Assembly: GCA_964581385.1 (NCBI GenBank)
Contig: CAZOOK010000044.1
Span: 1-41,592 of the forward strand
DNA from: CAZOOK01 sp964581385
Lineage (GTDB): Bacteria > Pseudomonadota > Gammaproteobacteria > Nevskiales > Nevskiaceae
Direction: 5' to 3'
DNA length: 41,592 bases
Shown here: piece after piece, positions 39,413 to 41,592 of the stretch
Layout: every line of letters begins with the position of its first letter
Numbering within the stretch: position 1 is the stretch's first letter
The notes under the pieces: model-generated
The model's database searches: none
What the model was told of the DNA's origin: nothing
Seen by the model: the letters and a program-made list of their open reading frames with translations, nothing else
Made by a program: the position numbers and the translations under genes

Positions 39413-39910
39413 ATGCCCGCTCCGAGCAAGAAGAGTTCGACGCGCCGTCGCCACGGCATGTTCCTCCTCGATTCGCACGAGGTCGAGAACAAGCTCGTCG
39501 ACCTCGAGGCGCGCGCGCGCGCTGCCGCGGCGCGCAAGTTGCCGAGCGCCGCGGCGGCGCGCATGCTCGCGCGTGCCGGTCTCACGTCCAAGACGAGCAC
39601 GATGGTCGTGCACCCCGAGGGCCAGCGCCAGCACGTGCTCGTCGGAATGTGCGACGAGGTGCGCAACGTCACGTCGCACGAGCTCGCCAAGTTCGCCAAG
39701 GCGCTCGACGCGTGGGTCGTCGGGTGTGGCCGCAAGCAGGCGCGCATGAGCGACGTCCAGGCCGTCGCGCAGATCCTCTACCGCGGCAACGCCGTCCTCG
39801 GGCAGTACACGCCGCACAAGCGCCGCGCGCGCGGTCCCAAGAAGGACGCCGACGGAAACGCCGACGCCGGCTCGAACGCCGCGCCCGTCGCGGCCGCCGA
39901 CGGCGCGTGA
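39413..39910 (+). CDS. Histone H4-like protein
   Basis: 165 residues. After a basic N-terminus (KKSSTRRRHG), residues 43-131 follow the order of histone H4: LPSAAAARMLARAGLTSKTS (H4 ITKPAIRRLARRGGVKRIS), then a long helix HELAKFAKALDAWVVGCGRK (H4 [20 protein letters not shown]), then QARMSDVQAVAQILYRGNAV (H4 KTVTAMDVVYALKRQGRT) and LGQY. The linker between helices 1 and 2 is longer than in H4. A basic and Ala-rich tail follows. It is placed far from the H2A/H2B genes. The fold call is good; H4 identity is moderately secure. Confidence 0.78.
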   Translation: MPAPSKKSSTRRRHGMFLLDSHEVENKLVDLEARARAAAARKLPSAAAARMLARAGLTSKTSTMVVHPEGQRQHVLVGMCDEVRNVTSHELAKFAKALDAWVVGCGRKQARMSDVQAVAQILYRGNAVLGQYTPHKRRARGPKKDADGNADAGSNAAPVAAADGA

Positions 39911-39942
39911 GTGCGAGCGCGTGCGAGTGTGTGAGCGAGCGA

Positions 39943-39957
39943 ACACAACGAAACGAG
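39943..39957 (+). promoter_or_regulatory. ACACAACGAAACGAG upstream element
   Basis: Variant of the recurrent element, 5 bases before the ATG at 39963. Confidence 0.5.
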
Positions 39958-39962
39958 CTCCG

Positions 39963-40886
39963 ATGTCGTCGTCGTCCGCTCCGGCACCGGCTCTCAAACG
40001 CACGCGCGCGCGTCCGCGCGCAGCCGCCGACGACGATGTCGATGTCCAGGTTCCGGTTCCGCCCGTACAAGCGCCAGTCCCGGTCCCAACGGTCACCCTC
40101 GTGGTGGTCGACCGTTCGTCCGCGCAGTTTACGTGCGTCTTACCCGCCGCCGCGGCGCGCAAGCACACAAACGTCTTTGAGGCCGTTACGGACGATGGCG
40201 ACGGAGGAGACGACGACAAAACGGTGGTGCAGTTGCCGTACAACACCACGATGGAGTGCGCGCGCATCGTGCTCGAGTTCTTTGCGGCGCACGGCACGCG
40301 GCCCGACTTTCACTCTTTGTTCTTCAAGTCCGTGCCGATGCCCGTGCGCGACTCGGACCACCGTTTCTACCCGTTTGCGCCCGAGTGCGACGACGTGCGC
40401 CGCACCCTCGAGGAGCGGCTCGAGCCGCACATTGGCAACGACGCCGTCGAGGTCGATCGCAAAGGCGCGATGAAGTTCGCGCTCGACCTCTTGCACGCGG
40501 CGTGCTTCTTCAACGTCGATCCGATGAAGCGGTACGCGTCGTTCCGCGTCGCGACGATGCTCGTCGACCGAACCGTGTACCACAACGCCAGCGAGTACGG
40601 ACTGGTCGCGCCCGTCGACGACGAGCGCGTCTACGCCGAGCGCCTCGCTCAGCTGTTCCGCCCGTCGACGAGCGAGTTCTCCGAGTACGTCCAGCGCATC
40701 GAGCGGCTCGTGCACGCCAAACGCCAACAGCGCGCCCTCGACGACGCGACGGCGTCGCTGCGCGCGCGGTTCAACGACGCGCTCGCTGGGGGCGACGATC
40801 AAGATCAAGATCAAGATCAAGATCAAGATCAAAGCGCGAGTGGCAGCAACAGCGGCAGCGGCAGCGAACGCGACGAGTCGCGGTGA
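39963..40886 (+). CDS. Skp1-like (BTB/POZ-fold) protein
   Basis: 307 residues. After a basic, disordered N-terminus, residues about 43-110 match the Skp1 POZ fold: VTLVVVDRSSAQFTC, an acidic loop, VVQLPYNTTMECARIVLEFF (Skp1 VPLPNVNAAILKKVIQWC). After an insertion, residues 163-203 match the second part: VDRKGAMKFALDLLHAACFF then NVDPMKR (Skp1 [21 protein letters not shown]). Cellular Skp1 links F-box proteins to cullin ubiquitin ligases. A viral copy could redirect host ubiquitination, but no F-box partner was recognised here. The C-terminus is Asp/Gln- and Ser/Gly-rich. Confidence 0.78.
   Translation: MSSSSAPAPALKRTRARPRAAADDDVDVQVPVPPVQAPVPVPTVTLVVVDRSSAQFTCVLPAAAARKHTNVFEAVTDDGDGGDDDKTVVQLPYNTTMECARIVLEFFAAHGTRPDFHSLFFKSVPMPVRDSDHRFYPFAPECDDVRRTLEERLEPHIGNDAVEVDRKGAMKFALDLLHAACFFNVDPMKRYASFRVATMLVDRTVYHNASEYGLVAPVDDERVYAERLAQLFRPSTSEFSEYVQRIERLVHAKRQQRALDDATASLRARFNDALAGGDDQDQDQDQDQDQSASGSNSGSGSERDESR
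40797..40832 (+). repeat. (GATCAA)6 microsatellite
   Basis: Six exact hexamers near the 3' end of the Skp1-like gene, coding for alternating Asp-Gln. The exact repetition points to recent slippage and likely length variation between isolates. Confidence 0.95.
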
Positions 40887-40916
40887 CGTACGTTTCTGTG
40901 TCGCCGGTCGTTGAAA

Positions 40917-41420
40917 ATGAACTCGTCTGCGCCAGCGCCAGCGCAGGCCAAGCCGGCGGCACAGCCGCGCAAGACGAAAAAGGGCGACGTCGTGCGCGAC
41001 GAAGAGCTCGCGGCGAGCTCAGATTACGAGGACGACGCGCCGAACCCGTGCGTAGCTTTGTGCCCGACGCGCGCGCACCGCAGCGCAGAGGAAGCGCTCG
41101 CCGACCGCAAAGCCGGCGAGGGCGACCCCGACGGCCGCGGCGACGTCGACGAAGACGGGTACGCGCTCAGCCGCGACGATGGGGGCATGCACGGCGCGGC
41201 GGTCGTGCAAGAGTTTGTCAAGTGGTTCGGGTTCGGGTTCGCCGTGTTGCTGGCGTTTTGGATGGCGTGGCTCGCGCTGATGGAGCTCGGCGTCGCGGCG
41301 GGGGCGCTCATCGACCGCGCCAACTCGTTCGGTGCGCAGTTGAACACGCCAAACACGCAGAGCATCGCGCAAGCGCCAGAGGGAAGCACAGTGTCGGGAA
41401 CAGTCGTCGTCGCGCGGTGA
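40917..41420 (+). CDS. Single-TM protein, rightmost gene
   Basis: 167 residues from the ATG at 40917. A Pro/Ala and Lys-rich start leads into an acidic, disordered region with two Cys (NPCVALCP). One hydrophobic segment (about residues 104-128, FGFGFAVLLAFWMAWLALMELG) is followed by a short Ser/Thr/Asn-rich C-terminal ectodomain. It starts 30 bases after the Skp1-like gene and is the last gene before the right terminal repeat. Function unknown. Confidence 0.68.
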   Translation: MNSSAPAPAQAKPAAQPRKTKKGDVVRDEELAASSDYEDDAPNPCVALCPTRAHRSAEEALADRKAGEGDPDGRGDVDEDGYALSRDDGGMHGAAVVQEFVKWFGFGFAVLLAFWMAWLALMELGVAAGALIDRANSFGAQLNTPNTQSIAQAPEGSTVSGTVVVAR

Positions 41421-41442
41421 CCGGTCCGAATCCGGATCCGGA

Positions 41443-41462
41443 TCCGGTCCGTCCAGACCGGA
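41443..41462. terminator. 7-bp stem-loop after the last gene
   Basis: TCCGGTC and GACCGGA form a stem with a six-base loop about 22 bases after the final stop codon, beside overlapping TCCGGA palindromes (41431-41447). It could end the last transcript or belong to terminus structure. Confidence 0.4.
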
Positions 41463-41484
41463 CGCGTGTGGATCGGGTTGTGAC

Positions 41485-41505
41485 ATTTGAATTCAAATTT
41501 GAATT
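41485..41505. other. AT-rich overlapping palindromes near the right terminus
   Basis: ATTTGAATTCAAAT (41485-41498) and AATTCAAATTTGAATT (41490-41505) are perfect overlapping palindromes, an AT island in very GC-rich DNA 26 bases from the terminal repeat. An unwinding site, protein-binding site or promoter are all possible. Confidence 0.5.
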
Positions 41506-41530
41506 TGGCGCCAACACGTTGCGAGTGAAC

Positions 41531-41592
41531 GCACGCATACCAAACCTGCGACCACCTGATGCATGGTTTGCGTACGCCCAGACCTGGCGCTG
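41531..41592. repeat. Right inverted terminal repeat
   Basis: Exact reverse complement of the left copy over 41551-41592, imperfect to 41531, and it ends at the last base of the window. See the left copy for interpretation. Confidence 0.93.

Overview
This window looks like an almost complete small linear double-stranded DNA virus, or virus-derived linear element, of a eukaryotic microbe. It is GC-rich, very rich in CG dinucleotides, and packed with about 47 intron-free genes on both strands with gaps under 250 bases. The two ends carry an inverted terminal repeat (perfect over 42 bp, 57 of 62 bp overall), so the right edge of the window is probably a genome end. The left copy starts 51 bp in. 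Eukaryotic-style content (H2A-, H2B- and H4-like histones, a Skp1-like protein, a Notch/LNR-type surface protein with a Pro-Ser-Thr stalk of the kind common in algae and stramenopiles) argues for a protist or algal host. No rRNA, tRNA or CRISPR was seen.

The centre (10.7-19.6 kb) is a capsid module. A 1279-residue protein has the layout of an HK97-fold major capsid protein (N-arm, E-loop, long spine helix, large insertion, C-terminal A-domain-like block). Next to it is a 930-residue protein with an N-terminal phage/herpesvirus-type prohead protease and a long Ala/Pro-rich scaffold. The scaffold carries seven copies of an (I/V)GAS(A/G) motif placed like the release and maturation cleavage sites of herpesvirus protease-scaffolds. 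The same motif occurs once in a disordered loop of the capsid protein. A 413-residue neighbour ends in a copy of the capsid protein's N-arm peptide. This is the toolkit of Duplodnaviria (tailed phages, herpesviruses, mirusviruses), yet I find no terminase, portal, DNA polymerase, primase or helicase. The element may therefore be a satellite, one segment of a multipartite genome, or carry unrecognisable versions of these genes.

Layout: 0.2-10 kb holds a leftward Cys-containing protein and a rightward run of membrane and small soluble proteins, including three tandem paralogous two-TM proteins. 10.0-19.6 kb is the capsid module. 19.7-23.3 kb holds a zinc-cluster protein, a polytopic membrane protein and the lectin/LNR surface protein. 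23.4-27.1 kb is a chromatin module (acidic/basic HMG-like protein, possible histone-fold protein, H2A-like, H2B-like). 27.1-29.2 kb is a secreted subtilisin. 29.2-33.1 kb is an expanded set of two small-protein families, one member being a chimera of both. 33.1-39.2 kb holds a nucleoside-hydrolase-like protein and several paralog pairs. 39.4-41.4 kb holds an H4-like histone, a Skp1-like protein and a membrane protein, followed by palindromes and the right terminal repeat.

A recurring upstream element, consensus (T)ATCACAACGCAACGC or its CACAACTCAAC variants, lies shortly before more than 20 start codons and often overlaps the stop codon of the gene before. It is absent before the capsid and protease-scaffold genes, which suggests two expression classes. 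Many genes encode membrane proteins, which fits an enveloped or membrane-containing particle, but that is inference.
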